NCBI GenBank assembly: GCA_947626775.1
Contig: CANQTL010000001.1
Location: 1-64,000 of the forward strand
DNA: 64,000 bases
Direction of reading: 5' to 3'
Source: an uncultured Lachnospiraceae bacterium
Lineage (GTDB): Bacteria; Bacillota; Clostridia; Lachnospirales; Lachnospiraceae
How positions within the stretch are numbered: position 1 is the stretch's first letter; every line of letters starts with the position of its first letter. The notes beneath the pieces are model-generated. The model ran no database searches and was not told where the DNA came from. It saw only the letters and a list, made by a program, of their open reading frames with translations. Both the position numbers and the translations under genes were made by a program. This document shows, piece after piece, positions 52,521 through 61,446 of this stretch.

Positions 52521-54416
52521 TCACCGCTGCCGATACCGCAGCGCTCTCGTCGCATTCAGCACGGCGAGAACCATCACGCCCACATCCGCAAAGATCGCCC
52601 ACCACATATTGAGGGCGCCCACAGCGCCGAACGCCAGGCAGAGGAACTTGACCGCCAGCGCAAACACAATGTTCTGATGCACGATACCAAGCGTCTTTCT
52701 GGAAATGCCGATGGCGGTCGCAATCTTCCCGGGATCGTCGTCCATCAGCACGATATCCGCCGCCTCGATCGCCGCGTCCGAGCCGAGCGCCCCCATCGCG
52801 ATCCCCAGATCCGCCCGCGACAGAACCGGTGCATCGTTGATGCCGTCGCCCACGAAAGCCAGCTTCTCCTTCTTTCCCTTCGCGGCCAGAAGCGCCTCCA
52901 CCTCGGTCACCTTGTCCTCCGGCAGCAGACCGCTCTTTACCACGTCGATGCCCAACTCCTTCGCCACGGCCTCGGCCACGTCCGCCGTATCCCCGGTCAG
53001 CATAACCACCTGTCTGACCCCGGCGGCCTTCATCTGCGCCACCGCCTCTTTCGCGCCGGGCTTGACTACATCGGCGATCAGAATATATCCCGCGTATCTG
53101 CCGTCGATCGCCACATGCACCTGTGTGCCGATCTCCTGAGGCGTCCGCCAGGAGACGCCCAGCCGCTCCATCAGTCTGGCGTTGCCGGCAGCCGCCCGCC
53201 GCCCGCGCACTACCGCCGTCACGCCGTGGCCGCTGATCTCCTCCACATCGCTCAGCGCCGAGACGTCGATCGCCTGCCCGTAAGCCTCCTTCAGGCTCTT
53301 GCTGATCGGGTGGTTGGAATAATGCTCCACGTACGCCGCCGTCTCCAGCAGTTCGTCCTCCGTGACGCCCTCTTCCGGCATCACCTTCGTCACCTCGAAC
53401 ACGCCCCTGGTGAGCGTGCCCGTCTTGTCACAGACCACGCAGGCCGTCTCGCCGAGCGCCTCCAGATAGTTGGAACCCTTGACCAGGATCCCCTGCGTGG
53501 AAGCACCTCCGATGCCGCCGAAAAAGCTCAAAGGGATCGAGATCACCAGCGCGCAGGGACAGCTGATGACAAGCGTCGTCAGCGCGCGGATCAGCCACTG
53601 TGACCAGCGCGCCTCCTGCCCCATGACAAGACTGCACACGGGCGGCAGAACCGCCAGCAGAAGCGCGCCGATGCAGACCGCCGGCGTGTAATATCTGGCA
53701 AACCTTGTGATGAAGTTCTCCGAGCGGGACTTCTTCATGCTGGAATTCTCCACCAGGTCAAGGATTTTCGACACCGTAGATTCCCCGAAGGCCTTGGTGG
53801 TTCTGATCTGCAGCAGACCGGACAGATTGACGCAGCCGCTGATCACCTCATCCCCCGGATCAACCTCTCTCGGAACGCTCTCGCCGGTCAGCGCGCTCGT
53901 GTTGAGCGATGACGACCCGCTTACAATCACGCCGTCGATCGGTACTTTCTCACCGGGCTGTACCGTGATAACCGTCCCCGTCTCCACTTCGTCCGGATCC
54001 ACCCGGACCAGTTCGCCGTCCCGCTCTATATTGGCGTAGTCGGGCCGAATGTCCATCAGGGCGGCGATATTTCTGCGGCTCCTTCCGACCGCGCAGCTCT
54101 GGAACAGCTCGCCGATCTGATAGAAGAGCATGACCGCCGTACCCTCCGTGTACTCTCCGAGAGCAATCGCTCCCACGGTCGCCACCGCCATCAAAAAGTT
54201 TTCGTCGAAGACTTCCCCGTGCACGATGCCGAGGATCGCTTTTTTCAGAATGTCATAGCCGATGAGCAGATACGGGATCATGAACAAACCGAACATGATT
54301 TCCTTATGCCACGGCTCCACCGCGCCGAGATCGCACGCGCCGATCACGCTGAAGCCGATCAACAGTATGGCCGCCGCAATAATCCGTGCCAAAACCTTTT
54401 TCTGTTTGCGTGTCAT
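52521..54416 (-). CDS. Heavy-metal P1B-type ATPase (Zn/Cd/Pb class)
   Basis: 631-residue efflux ATPase. Helix 6 carries SCPCALVISIPLSFFGGIGG, the CPC metal site in the form usual for Zn2+/Cd2+ pumps; the phosphorylation site is CDKTGTLTRGV, the actuator TGES motif is ALTGESVPREVDPGDE, and the hinge is FVGDGINDAPVLSRAD. There is no N-terminal HMA domain. An ArsR-type palindrome lies upstream at 54483-54507, but no regulator gene is adjacent. AAGGGGGAATCTGCA precedes the ATG. Confidence 0.92.
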   Translation of the reverse strand: MTRKQKKVLARIIAAAILLIGFSVIGACDLGAVEPWHKEIMFGLFMIPYLLIGYDILKKAILGIVHGEVFDENFLMAVATVGAIALGEYTEGTAVMLFYQIGELFQSCAVGRSRRNIAALMDIRPDYANIERDGELVRVDPDEVETGTVITVQPGEKVPIDGVIVSGSSSLNTSALTGESVPREVDPGDEVISGCVNLSGLLQIRTTKAFGESTVSKILDLVENSSMKKSRSENFITRFARYYTPAVCIGALLLAVLPPVCSLVMGQEARWSQWLIRALTTLVISCPCALVISIPLSFFGGIGGASTQGILVKGSNYLEALGETACVVCDKTGTLTRGVFEVTKVMPEEGVTEDELLETAAYVEHYSNHPISKSLKEAYGQAIDVSALSDVEEISGHGVTAVVRGRRAAAGNARLMERLGVSWRTPQEIGTQVHVAIDGRYAGYILIADVVKPGAKEAVAQMKAAGVRQVVMLTGDTADVAEAVAKELGIDVVKSGLLPEDKVTEVEALLAAKGKKEKLAFVGDGINDAPVLSRADLGIAMGALGSDAAIEAADIVLMDDDPGKIATAIGISRKTLGIVHQNIVFALAVKFLCLAFGAVGALNMWWAIFADVGVMVLAVLNATRALRYRQR

Positions 54417-54482
54417 TGCAGATTCCCCCTTGCCTTCCTTCCGTATTGACGCGCGGGATCTGACCCGCGTTTTATTATCTTA

Positions 54483-54507
54483 TGAACATTTGAACATATG
54501 TTGAATG
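54483..54507. promoter_or_regulatory. Candidate ArsR/SmtB-type operator of the P-type ATPase gene
   Basis: TGAACATTTGAACATATGTT with a trailing GAATGTT; its core GAACATATGTTG is a near palindrome of the TGAACA type bound by metal-sensing ArsR repressors. It lies 67 bases before the ATPase start, next to TTGACA on the minus strand. Regulator not in the window. Confidence 0.5.
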
Positions 54508-54539
54508 TTTTGTCAATATACTTTCTGCATTTTCCATAA

Positions 54540-54590
54540 AAAGAAGCGGCAAACCCATCCCTAAAGACAAATCTGCCGCTTATCATTTTA
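54540..54590 (-). terminator. Terminator of the DUF5722 gene
   Basis: Minus-strand AAGCGGCA/TGCCGCTT stem (54544-54551 with 54574-54581) followed by CTTTTTATGG, about 35 bases past the stop. Confidence 0.75.
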
Positions 54591-54616
54591 CCCTGTCAGC
54601 CGCCTGCGCGGCTCTC

Positions 54617-56251
54617 TCACTGCACGACGCCCGTGCCGCTTCTCGTCCACACGATCTTCTCGGCGATCATCCGGTCGATGTCCATGCCGATAATCTGGGA
54701 AGCCCGCGATTTTGCCGCGGCCTCGTTGGCCGTGCCGAGGTTCTTGTAGATATCGTAGGCCGGCTTCTTGTTGCCGTTCAGATCGTACAGACCCATAGCC
54801 AGATGGCTCTCCATCTCATGCGCGTCGTCCGTCTCCCGGAAGAGCATGAACGCGTCTATGTCGGGCAGCGATCTCGCCTTCAGATAACCGTAGGCGATCG
54901 AGGCCTCCTGCTTGTCATTGCCGAACGCGGACGTATACCCGATCTCCGCCAGCGAAATGCTCCTCACCTCGCCGCTCGGGTTCAGGAACTTCGACTGATG
55001 CATATAGTCGATCAGAATATCAATGTTCTGCATTGTGATATAGGGCGTCGAGAGGCCGCTCTGCACCCACACTGCCGGACCGTTCCAGGCATAGGGGTCA
55101 TACAGCGGAGAATTGTAGGGGTGATAGGAAAGCCCCCAGTCGATATTGCCCTCCCGAAGCATATAGTAGTTGAACTGGTCCAGGTACGCCTTCGCGAGGA
55201 AGCTGCCCGGGTTCGACTTTCTGTTCCACTCCTGGTCGATGGAGTTGTAGATCCTCAGATTCGCGTTCTGGGCCTTCATCTCGTTGTAGAGGATGCGGAA
55301 CGCCTTGACATAGAGATTCACGTTATAGTCCAGCGAATCCGAGCTGGTGTACCACCAGGAAGTACGCGCATTGACCTCGTTGCCGACGATCCAGTTGTCC
55401 ACCTTGCCGGCATATCTCTGTCCCAGGAACGCGCCTATCGCCTTCAGATGATTGGCGCCCGCGGCGTCGTTTACGTTCAGCGCATAGCTCGGGCACTCCG
55501 CGTCCTTCGCGTCGGGATGCACCAGATCCTGCGCGTAGGGTCCTTTACCGCTGTTTAAGAGCGCCAGCGTCACCTGAATCCCGTAACTGCTGAAGGTTTG
55601 CGTCATGGAATCAAAGGAATTGATCCTGCCGCCGTTAAAATAGTAAGTCTGTCCATTGTAGGTAAAAGGGATCGCGCCGCCCACGGAGGCGTCGACGCAG
55701 ATCTCGTTTATGTCCATATTGTACACGATCTGCTGAACGCCGAGATCCTGAAGCTCCTCTTTCGAGCACTTGGTCAGATCCGGCAGGATCCCCTTGATCC
55801 CCGTCTCCTTCCGGGGCGCCGTGTGCGCGGCGATCGCCTCCGGATTGGTGATGTAATGCTCGTCGCTGACCTGAACCATCTGTCCGCCCCGCTTGACGGC
55901 AACCAGAAATTTGCGGCTCAGGTTGGAGCCTTCGCTGTTATAGTTCAGCGGAAAGGAAGCCGTCGCGGAAGAACCCGCCGCCACCGTCGCGACCACCTCG
56001 CCTGCGGTGCCGTCTTGATAGACCTCGTCCGCATAAATATAATACTTGCCGTCGTCGCTGGCCGGAACGCTGCCGGCGCTTAAACTGCACACCACATCGG
56101 AACCGGATATGGTGCAGGAACTGATCGAGACGGGCCGTCCGTCCGCCCTCGCCTCCAGCGCGCAGTCTTTATGAAAAAGCGCCCCGCCGACAATGAGCGC
56201 CGCAGTAAATGCCGCCGCCGAGAGCGCTGTCCTGATCCTTCCCTTCTTCAT
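54617..56251 (-). CDS. Secreted DUF5722-domain protein (glycosidase-like fold)
   Basis: 544-residue protein with a signal peptide (MKKGRIRTALSAAAFTAALI, cleavage expected near residue 36), a beta-rich N-terminal module, and a large domain with VGNEVNARTSWWYTSSDSLD, ISLAEIGYTSAFGND and IDWGLSYHPYNSPLYDP. These paired acidic motifs recall TIM-barrel glycoside hydrolases and match my recollection of DUF5722. No cell-wall anchor. Substrate unknown. GGAGGATGAGAC before the ATG. Confidence 0.78.
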   Translation of the reverse strand: MKKGRIRTALSAAAFTAALIVGGALFHKDCALEARADGRPVSISSCTISGSDVVCSLSAGSVPASDDGKYYIYADEVYQDGTAGEVVATVAAGSSATASFPLNYNSEGSNLSRKFLVAVKRGGQMVQVSDEHYITNPEAIAAHTAPRKETGIKGILPDLTKCSKEELQDLGVQQIVYNMDINEICVDASVGGAIPFTYNGQTYYFNGGRINSFDSMTQTFSSYGIQVTLALLNSGKGPYAQDLVHPDAKDAECPSYALNVNDAAGANHLKAIGAFLGQRYAGKVDNWIVGNEVNARTSWWYTSSDSLDYNVNLYVKAFRILYNEMKAQNANLRIYNSIDQEWNRKSNPGSFLAKAYLDQFNYYMLREGNIDWGLSYHPYNSPLYDPYAWNGPAVWVQSGLSTPYITMQNIDILIDYMHQSKFLNPSGEVRSISLAEIGYTSAFGNDKQEASIAYGYLKARSLPDIDAFMLFRETDDAHEMESHLAMGLYDLNGNKKPAYDIYKNLGTANEAAAKSRASQIIGMDIDRMIAEKIVWTRSGTGVVQ

Positions 56252-56372
56252 GTCTCATCCTCCTCATATCTGTCTTCGCATCTTCGTCCATTATATCCGC
56301 TATGCGTCCGCTTGGCAAGAACGAATGTCAAATATTAAGATTCCCTGTCGAAAATCTCCCCTGCGCCGGATA

Positions 56373-57275
56373 CTAAGCCGGATTCACATGCACCATGATA
56401 TGTTTGACCCTGGGGAAGGTCCGCTCGATGGCGTCGTGTACGTCCTCCGCGATCCCATGCGCTTCCCTGAGCTTCTTGTCCCCGTCCACCCGGATTTCGA
56501 TATCCACATAGATCTTGTTGGCAAAGACGCGCGTGCGCAGCAGATCGACCCCCAGTACGCCTTCCTGCGCCGCGGCACAGTCCCGAAGCTGCGCCTCCAC
56601 CTCGTCGTCACATGCCTTGTCCACCATCTTGTCCACCGCGTCCATAAAGATATCATATGCCGCCTTCTCAATAAAGACGCAGATCGCCAGGCTTGCCGCA
56701 GGATCCAGAATCGGATATCCCATTCTCGCTCCCGCAATACCGATCAGCGCGCCGACAGAGGAGAGGGCGTCCGAGCGATGGTGCCACGCGTCCGCCATGA
56801 GCGCGCCGCAGTCCAGCTTCTTCGCATAACATCTCGTGTACCAGTACATGGCCTCCTTGACCGCGATGGACACGCCGGCTGCAACCAACGCCAGCACGCC
56901 CGGCACAGCGAGCTGTCCGTAATTCCCGCCCATGATCTTGTCCGCTGCGGAATAACCGATTCCCAGACCCGTGACAGCCAGGATCGTCGCGAGCACGATC
57001 GACGCCACACACTCCAGCCGCTCGTGCCCGTACGGATGATCCCTGTCCGAAGCCCTGTTCGATATCCTGACGCCGACGATCACCACCACCGTGCTGAACA
57101 CATCCGACGCGGAGTGAATCGCATCCGAAATCATCGCTCCCGAATGGGCGAGCGCGCCGGCTGCCAGCTTGAACAGTGTGAGAACCAGATTCGCCGCGAT
57201 GCTGACCCGAGATACCCGCATCACCGCCCGCTCATAGCCCTGGTTTTCTTTTTCCATAGATTCTATAGATTCCAT
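56373..57275 (-). CDS. Cation diffusion facilitator family transporter
   Basis: 300-residue CDF protein with six helices and a cytosolic C-terminal domain (RTRVFANKIYVDIEIRVDGD, AIERTFPRVKHIMVHVNP). The metal-site aspartates lie in HSGAMISDAIHSASDVF and ADAWHHRSDALSSVGALIG; HxxxD patterns fit Zn2+, Fe2+ or Mn2+ export. Start taken at MESIESMEKE, 8 bases from GGAG; the ATG six codons earlier is an alternative. Confidence 0.93.
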   Translation of the reverse strand: MESIESMEKENQGYERAVMRVSRVSIAANLVLTLFKLAAGALAHSGAMISDAIHSASDVFSTVVVIVGVRISNRASDRDHPYGHERLECVASIVLATILAVTGLGIGYSAADKIMGGNYGQLAVPGVLALVAAGVSIAVKEAMYWYTRCYAKKLDCGALMADAWHHRSDALSSVGALIGIAGARMGYPILDPAASLAICVFIEKAAYDIFMDAVDKMVDKACDDEVEAQLRDCAAAQEGVLGVDLLRTRVFANKIYVDIEIRVDGDKKLREAHGIAEDVHDAIERTFPRVKHIMVHVNPA

Positions 57276-57363
57276 AACGATATCTCCGCTCATCTCAAAG
57301 TATCACAGGCGGATCGAAAATGCAAGACTGGCTCCGATCCGCCCGCTCTGCCCGCACGCGCCG

Positions 57364-59025
57364 TCAGCCGTTCGGTATCAGCAGTACCTGACCGATATTG
57401 AGAAGATCCCCCGCCAGCCCGTTCAGCCGCCTGATCGCGTCCACCGTCGTGCCGAACCTCTGCGACAGCCGCCAGAGCGTGTCGCCCGCACGCACCGTAT
57501 ACTCAAAACAGCACGACGGCGAGCCCTGATCCGGCAGACTGCCGCGGATATTCAGATAGACGTCATACAGCGCCCGCCATGTGGCCGGTCCGACAATCCC
57601 GTCCGCAACAAGCCCTCTCATGCGCTGAAAAGCGATCACAGCCTGCCTCGTCGAGCTGCCGAAGACGCCGTCCTGCCGGACAGACGGAACCGTCGGATAA
57701 AACCGCGCGATCACGCTCAGGAGGTACTGTAATGTCAGGACGTCGCTGCCGCCGGAACCAAGCCGCAGCACTGTGTCCGGCGGCACGGTGCCGACCCCGT
57801 CCTGCACGCCCTCGCTGTCCAGTTCCGCCAGCCCCGTAACCGCGGTATAGACCTGGGAGATCTTATACCATGTGGCTTTGCCGACAATCCCGTCCGGGAC
57901 CAGATCGAAGATACTCTGGAACTGGCGCACCGCAGCCTCCGTGCTGCCGCCGAACACGCCGGGCGTGTCCGTGACCGCCGGAATTGCCGGATAGTTTCTG
58001 CGGATCCTGTTCAGATAGTTCTGAATATTCTGCACATTCAGTCCCGTGCTGCCGCGTCGAAGCAGCGTGCCCGGATAGGATGACAGAACGTTCGTCACCG
58101 CTTCCGCCTCCGCGATCAGCACGTCATCCGGATAGTAGGAGCGCAGAATCTGTAACGGCGCGAATCCTCTCTGCGCAAGCGTGACTGTCCCCCACTGCGA
58201 CAGGCCCTGACAGGTCACGGTCGTGCCGTTGCAGAAAGAGGTAAAATAAGGGGCGCGCAGCCCGGGACGTGTCACGTACTCACCGAAAATCTCATCGACG
58301 ACCGCGCTGATCGATCCATAGATCGCCCGCCCGTACACAAATGCCTGATCGTAGGCAGGGCTTCCCGTGATATCAAAGCCGTACCCCCGGCTCCTGTACC
58401 ATTCCGTGAAGATACGGTTCAGCGCAAATGTGGCGATCGCGTAGATGTTTGCCCTGAGGGCCGCATCCGGCCACGTGGGATAAATCTCGCTGCTCGCCAC
58501 ATTCTTGACATAGTCGGAAAAAGGAATCTGCACATTGGAGGCGTAGGCGTCCGGACTGCCCAGATGAACCGTGATCAAACCCGGTATCACCACCTGTCTG
58601 AGCACATAGGGCGCCACGTCCAGCCCTTCCTGCCGTCTCGTCCCCTGTCCCGCGACAGCCGGCCTCCCGAGCACAATGCGCTCCGCCTCCCCGCCGTGCG
58701 CGCTGTCCGGCTCCGGCAGAAGAATCATCGGCAGAACCGCCGTCTCTCCCTCATAGATCGGAACCTTTTCCACATAGAGCGTCTGAAAGCCTGCCGCCTG
58801 TGCCAGAACGCCGTAACTGACATATGGATCTTTCGCATAATTGGGATCCAGCGAAAGCTTCGCCTCCGCCGTCTCCAGAGAGACCATCGGCGTCTTCCCG
58901 CTTTCATCTGTCGTAAGATCGTACACTCTGCGCCCCTGATCGTCCAGAACCGTGATCCGCACATTCTCCAACGGCACGGCGTCATCGGCGATTCTCGTCT
59001 GTATGACCAGATATCCGATAGCCAT
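57364..59025 (-). CDS. SpoIID-like peptidoglycan-binding protein with LysM
   Basis: 553 residues without a clear signal peptide. N-terminal ~100: a carboxypeptidase-regulatory-like beta sandwich (MAIGYLVIQTRIADDAVPLE). Middle: a SpoIID-like stretch (FSDYVKNVASSEIYPTWPDA, then ALRANIYAIATFALNRI), as in the sporulation lytic transglycosylase. Then two peptidoglycan-binding repeats (GVFGGSTEAAVRQFQ…GIVGKATWYKI and GVFGSSTRQAVIAFQ…GIVGPATWRAL) and a C-terminal LysM (YTVRAGDTLWRLSQRFGTTV). Likely acts on or coats spore or cell-wall glycan. How it is exported is unclear. Confidence 0.85.
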   Translation of the reverse strand: MAIGYLVIQTRIADDAVPLENVRITVLDDQGRRVYDLTTDESGKTPMVSLETAEAKLSLDPNYAKDPYVSYGVLAQAAGFQTLYVEKVPIYEGETAVLPMILLPEPDSAHGGEAERIVLGRPAVAGQGTRRQEGLDVAPYVLRQVVIPGLITVHLGSPDAYASNVQIPFSDYVKNVASSEIYPTWPDAALRANIYAIATFALNRIFTEWYRSRGYGFDITGSPAYDQAFVYGRAIYGSISAVVDEIFGEYVTRPGLRAPYFTSFCNGTTVTCQGLSQWGTVTLAQRGFAPLQILRSYYPDDVLIAEAEAVTNVLSSYPGTLLRRGSTGLNVQNIQNYLNRIRRNYPAIPAVTDTPGVFGGSTEAAVRQFQSIFDLVPDGIVGKATWYKISQVYTAVTGLAELDSEGVQDGVGTVPPDTVLRLGSGGSDVLTLQYLLSVIARFYPTVPSVRQDGVFGSSTRQAVIAFQRMRGLVADGIVGPATWRALYDVYLNIRGSLPDQGSPSCCFEYTVRAGDTLWRLSQRFGTTVDAIRRLNGLAGDLLNIGQVLLIPNG

Positions 59026-59101
59026 AGCTGTATCATTCTCCCTTATTGAGATGTCTATGGTTTATTATATGAACGCGCCCGAAAGATTCCCTATCAACAT
59101 C

Positions 59102-59845
59102 TCAAAAGGAACGGCGTCCGCCGTCGTCCTGCCTCTGCTCCTCTTCGCCTTTGTGCCTGAGCATCTGTCTCAGTTCGCTGTAGATCCCGCGGCTCACCGG
59201 GATTCTGCTGCCGTTTTTCAGTTCGATGCAGGAGCGGTCGACGTGGCGGATCTTGTCCAGCCTGACGATATACGCGCGGTGGCATCTGACAAAATGTCTG
59301 TCGCTCAGCCGCTCTTCCAGGGCGGCGAGACTGTCCGCGCACTCCACCTGAAATGTCCTGCCCCTGTGCGGGCAAAACTCGATGGTGCTGCCGTGTTCCC
59401 GCGCCCGCGCAAACATGATCTTTTCAGCCGCCAGTTCCAGCCTGCTTCCCTTGATTCTGACCGTCAGAAGCTCTCTGTTTCCGTCCCGGTACAGCACTCT
59501 GTCCATACACTGAAACAGCCTTTCCCGCTCCCTGTCCTCCGTTTCCTCCTGATTCTTTGCCTTTCCTCTGCCGTCCTTCCCGATCCCCGCGGTAAACACG
59601 ATTGCGAGCGCCGGACAGTACCTGCGCGCCAGTTCTGACAGTTCCCGCTTCTCCGACTCCCGCATACGGACGTCCACCAGAAGCGCGTCGACGTCATACT
59701 GTCCCTGCCACATCGACCGAAAATTCTCCGTCCCGGAAAAGGACGTCAGCACCAGCGGGATCTGCCTCTGTGCGCTCCACGCCTTTACATAGCGCCGCAA
59801 AAGCTCCGCATGCGCCTCGTCTCCTTCAATCATTGCAAGTTTCAT
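59102..59845 (-). CDS. LytTR-family response regulator
   Basis: 247 residues. The receiver-like N-terminus (KLAMIEGDEAHAELLRRYVK) has its acidic pocket reduced to E-G-D and a likely phospho-Asp in DALLVDVRMRESEK; a C-terminal LytTR DNA-binding domain follows (GRTFQVECADSLAALEERLS, FVRCHRAYIVRLDKIRHVD). Such regulators often control virulence, bacteriocin or quorum genes. No histidine kinase is adjacent. Ribosome site is weak. Confidence 0.88.
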   Translation of the reverse strand: MKLAMIEGDEAHAELLRRYVKAWSAQRQIPLVLTSFSGTENFRSMWQGQYDVDALLVDVRMRESEKRELSELARRYCPALAIVFTAGIGKDGRGKAKNQEETEDRERERLFQCMDRVLYRDGNRELLTVRIKGSRLELAAEKIMFARAREHGSTIEFCPHRGRTFQVECADSLAALEERLSDRHFVRCHRAYIVRLDKIRHVDRSCIELKNGSRIPVSRGIYSELRQMLRHKGEEEQRQDDGGRRSF

Positions 59846-59910
59846 CTTTTGTCACCATGTTGAGCATTTTATCTTTTGTTAAACAGCGAAAGTATGTCTA
59901 TCCTCTTTTT

Positions 59911-61362
59911 CTACACACTGATCTCCGCCTTCACACCCAGCAGCTCCTGATTCTCCGCGAGAATCGGATCGACCACTTCCCTGAGAAATCTGTCCACCTG
60001 AAGAGGGGCCCGCCCGACATATCTGGCGGGTTCCATCGTCCGCTGCAGCTCCTCCTCGGTCAGATTGAAAGCGGGATCCTGCGCGATCAGCGCAAGCAGA
60101 TCGTTCTCCCTGCCCTCCCGCTTTACATGAGCGCCCGCCTCCATGGAGAGTTCTCTGATCTTCTCGTGCAGTTCCTGACGGTTGCCGCCGGCCTTGACGG
60201 CGTCCATCATGATATTCTCCGTCGCCATAAAGGGCAGTTCGCCCATGAGATGTTTCGCGATGACCTTGTCGTACACCACCAGACCGTCCACCACATTCAG
60301 ACACAGATCCAGAATGCCGTCCACCGCCAGAAAGGCTTCCGGGATCGAGAGCCGCTTGTTGGCGGAATCGTCCAGCGTGCGCTCAAACCACTGGGTCGCC
60401 GAGGTGATCGCAGGATTCAAAGCGTCTATCATCACGTAGCGGGCGAGAGAGGCAATGCGCTCGCTGCGCATCGGATTTCTCTTGTAAGCCATGGCGGACG
60501 AGCCGATCTGGCTTTTCTCAAAAGGTTCCTCCACCTCTTTCAGATGCTGCAGCAGACGGATGTCGTTGGACATCTTATGCGCCGACGCAGCGATGCCCGC
60601 CAGCACGTTGCACACTCTCGTGTCCACCTTGCGGGAGTAGGTCTGTCCGGACACGGGATAACATTTTTCAAAACCCATCTTCCGCGCGATCATGGGATCG
60701 ATCCTGTCAATCGTCTCCTGGTCCCCGTCAAAGAGTTCGAGGAAGGACGCCTGGGTTCCCGTCGTCCCCTTGGAGCCGAGCAGCTTCATGGTGGAGAGCA
60801 CGTAGTCCAGATCCTCCAGGTCCAGACAGAACTCCTGCGCCCACAGCGTGGCCCGCTTGCCGACCGTGGTGGGCTGCGCCGGCTGAAAATGCGTGAAGGC
60901 AAGAGTCGGAAGTTCCTTGTACTCTTCCGCAAACTTCGCCAGCTCGGCGATCACATTCACCAGCTTCTTCCTGACAAGTTTTAACGCCTCGTTCATCACG
61001 ATAATATCGGTGTTGTCGCCCACATAACAGGACGTGGCGCCCAGATGGATGATGCCCGCCGCCTTGGGACACTGTTTCCCATAAGCGTAGACATGACTCA
61101 TCACGTCGTGGCGCACCTCCTTCTCCCGTGCTCTCGCCACGTCATAGTTAATGTCCTCCGCATGGGCTTTCAGCTCGTCGATCTGTTCCTGCGTGATGAC
61201 CGGCTCGCCGTTCCGGCTCAAACCAAGTTCCATCTCCGTCTCCGCCAGCGCGATCCACAGCCTCCTCCATGTCCTGAATTTCATATCCTGCGAGAAGATA
61301 TACTGCATCTCCTTACTCGCATAGCGCTCTGATAAGGGGCTTACGTATCTGTCTGTGTTCAT
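59911..61362 (-). CDS. purB: Adenylosuccinate lyase
   Basis: 483-residue fumarase-superfamily enzyme acting at two steps of purine synthesis. The family signature is in SQIGSSAMAYKRNPMRSERI (about residues 285-304); HLGATSCYVGDNTD and GTTGTQASFLELFDGD are also conserved. Start at MNTDRYVSPLSERYASKEMQ with AAAAGGAG. It lies 84 bases downstream of purF on the same strand. Confidence 0.97.
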   Translation of the reverse strand: MNTDRYVSPLSERYASKEMQYIFSQDMKFRTWRRLWIALAETEMELGLSRNGEPVITQEQIDELKAHAEDINYDVARAREKEVRHDVMSHVYAYGKQCPKAAGIIHLGATSCYVGDNTDIIVMNEALKLVRKKLVNVIAELAKFAEEYKELPTLAFTHFQPAQPTTVGKRATLWAQEFCLDLEDLDYVLSTMKLLGSKGTTGTQASFLELFDGDQETIDRIDPMIARKMGFEKCYPVSGQTYSRKVDTRVCNVLAGIAASAHKMSNDIRLLQHLKEVEEPFEKSQIGSSAMAYKRNPMRSERIASLARYVMIDALNPAITSATQWFERTLDDSANKRLSIPEAFLAVDGILDLCLNVVDGLVVYDKVIAKHLMGELPFMATENIMMDAVKAGGNRQELHEKIRELSMEAGAHVKREGRENDLLALIAQDPAFNLTEEELQRTMEPARYVGRAPLQVDRFLREVVDPILAENQELLGVKAEISV

Positions 61363-61446
61363 GGTTTGTCTCCTTTTCTATGGTTGGTTTTGAATCGTCA
61401 CTCTTCCAGCAAGCATAGCTTTGTGCTCCACGGACTTTTGTCGCGC

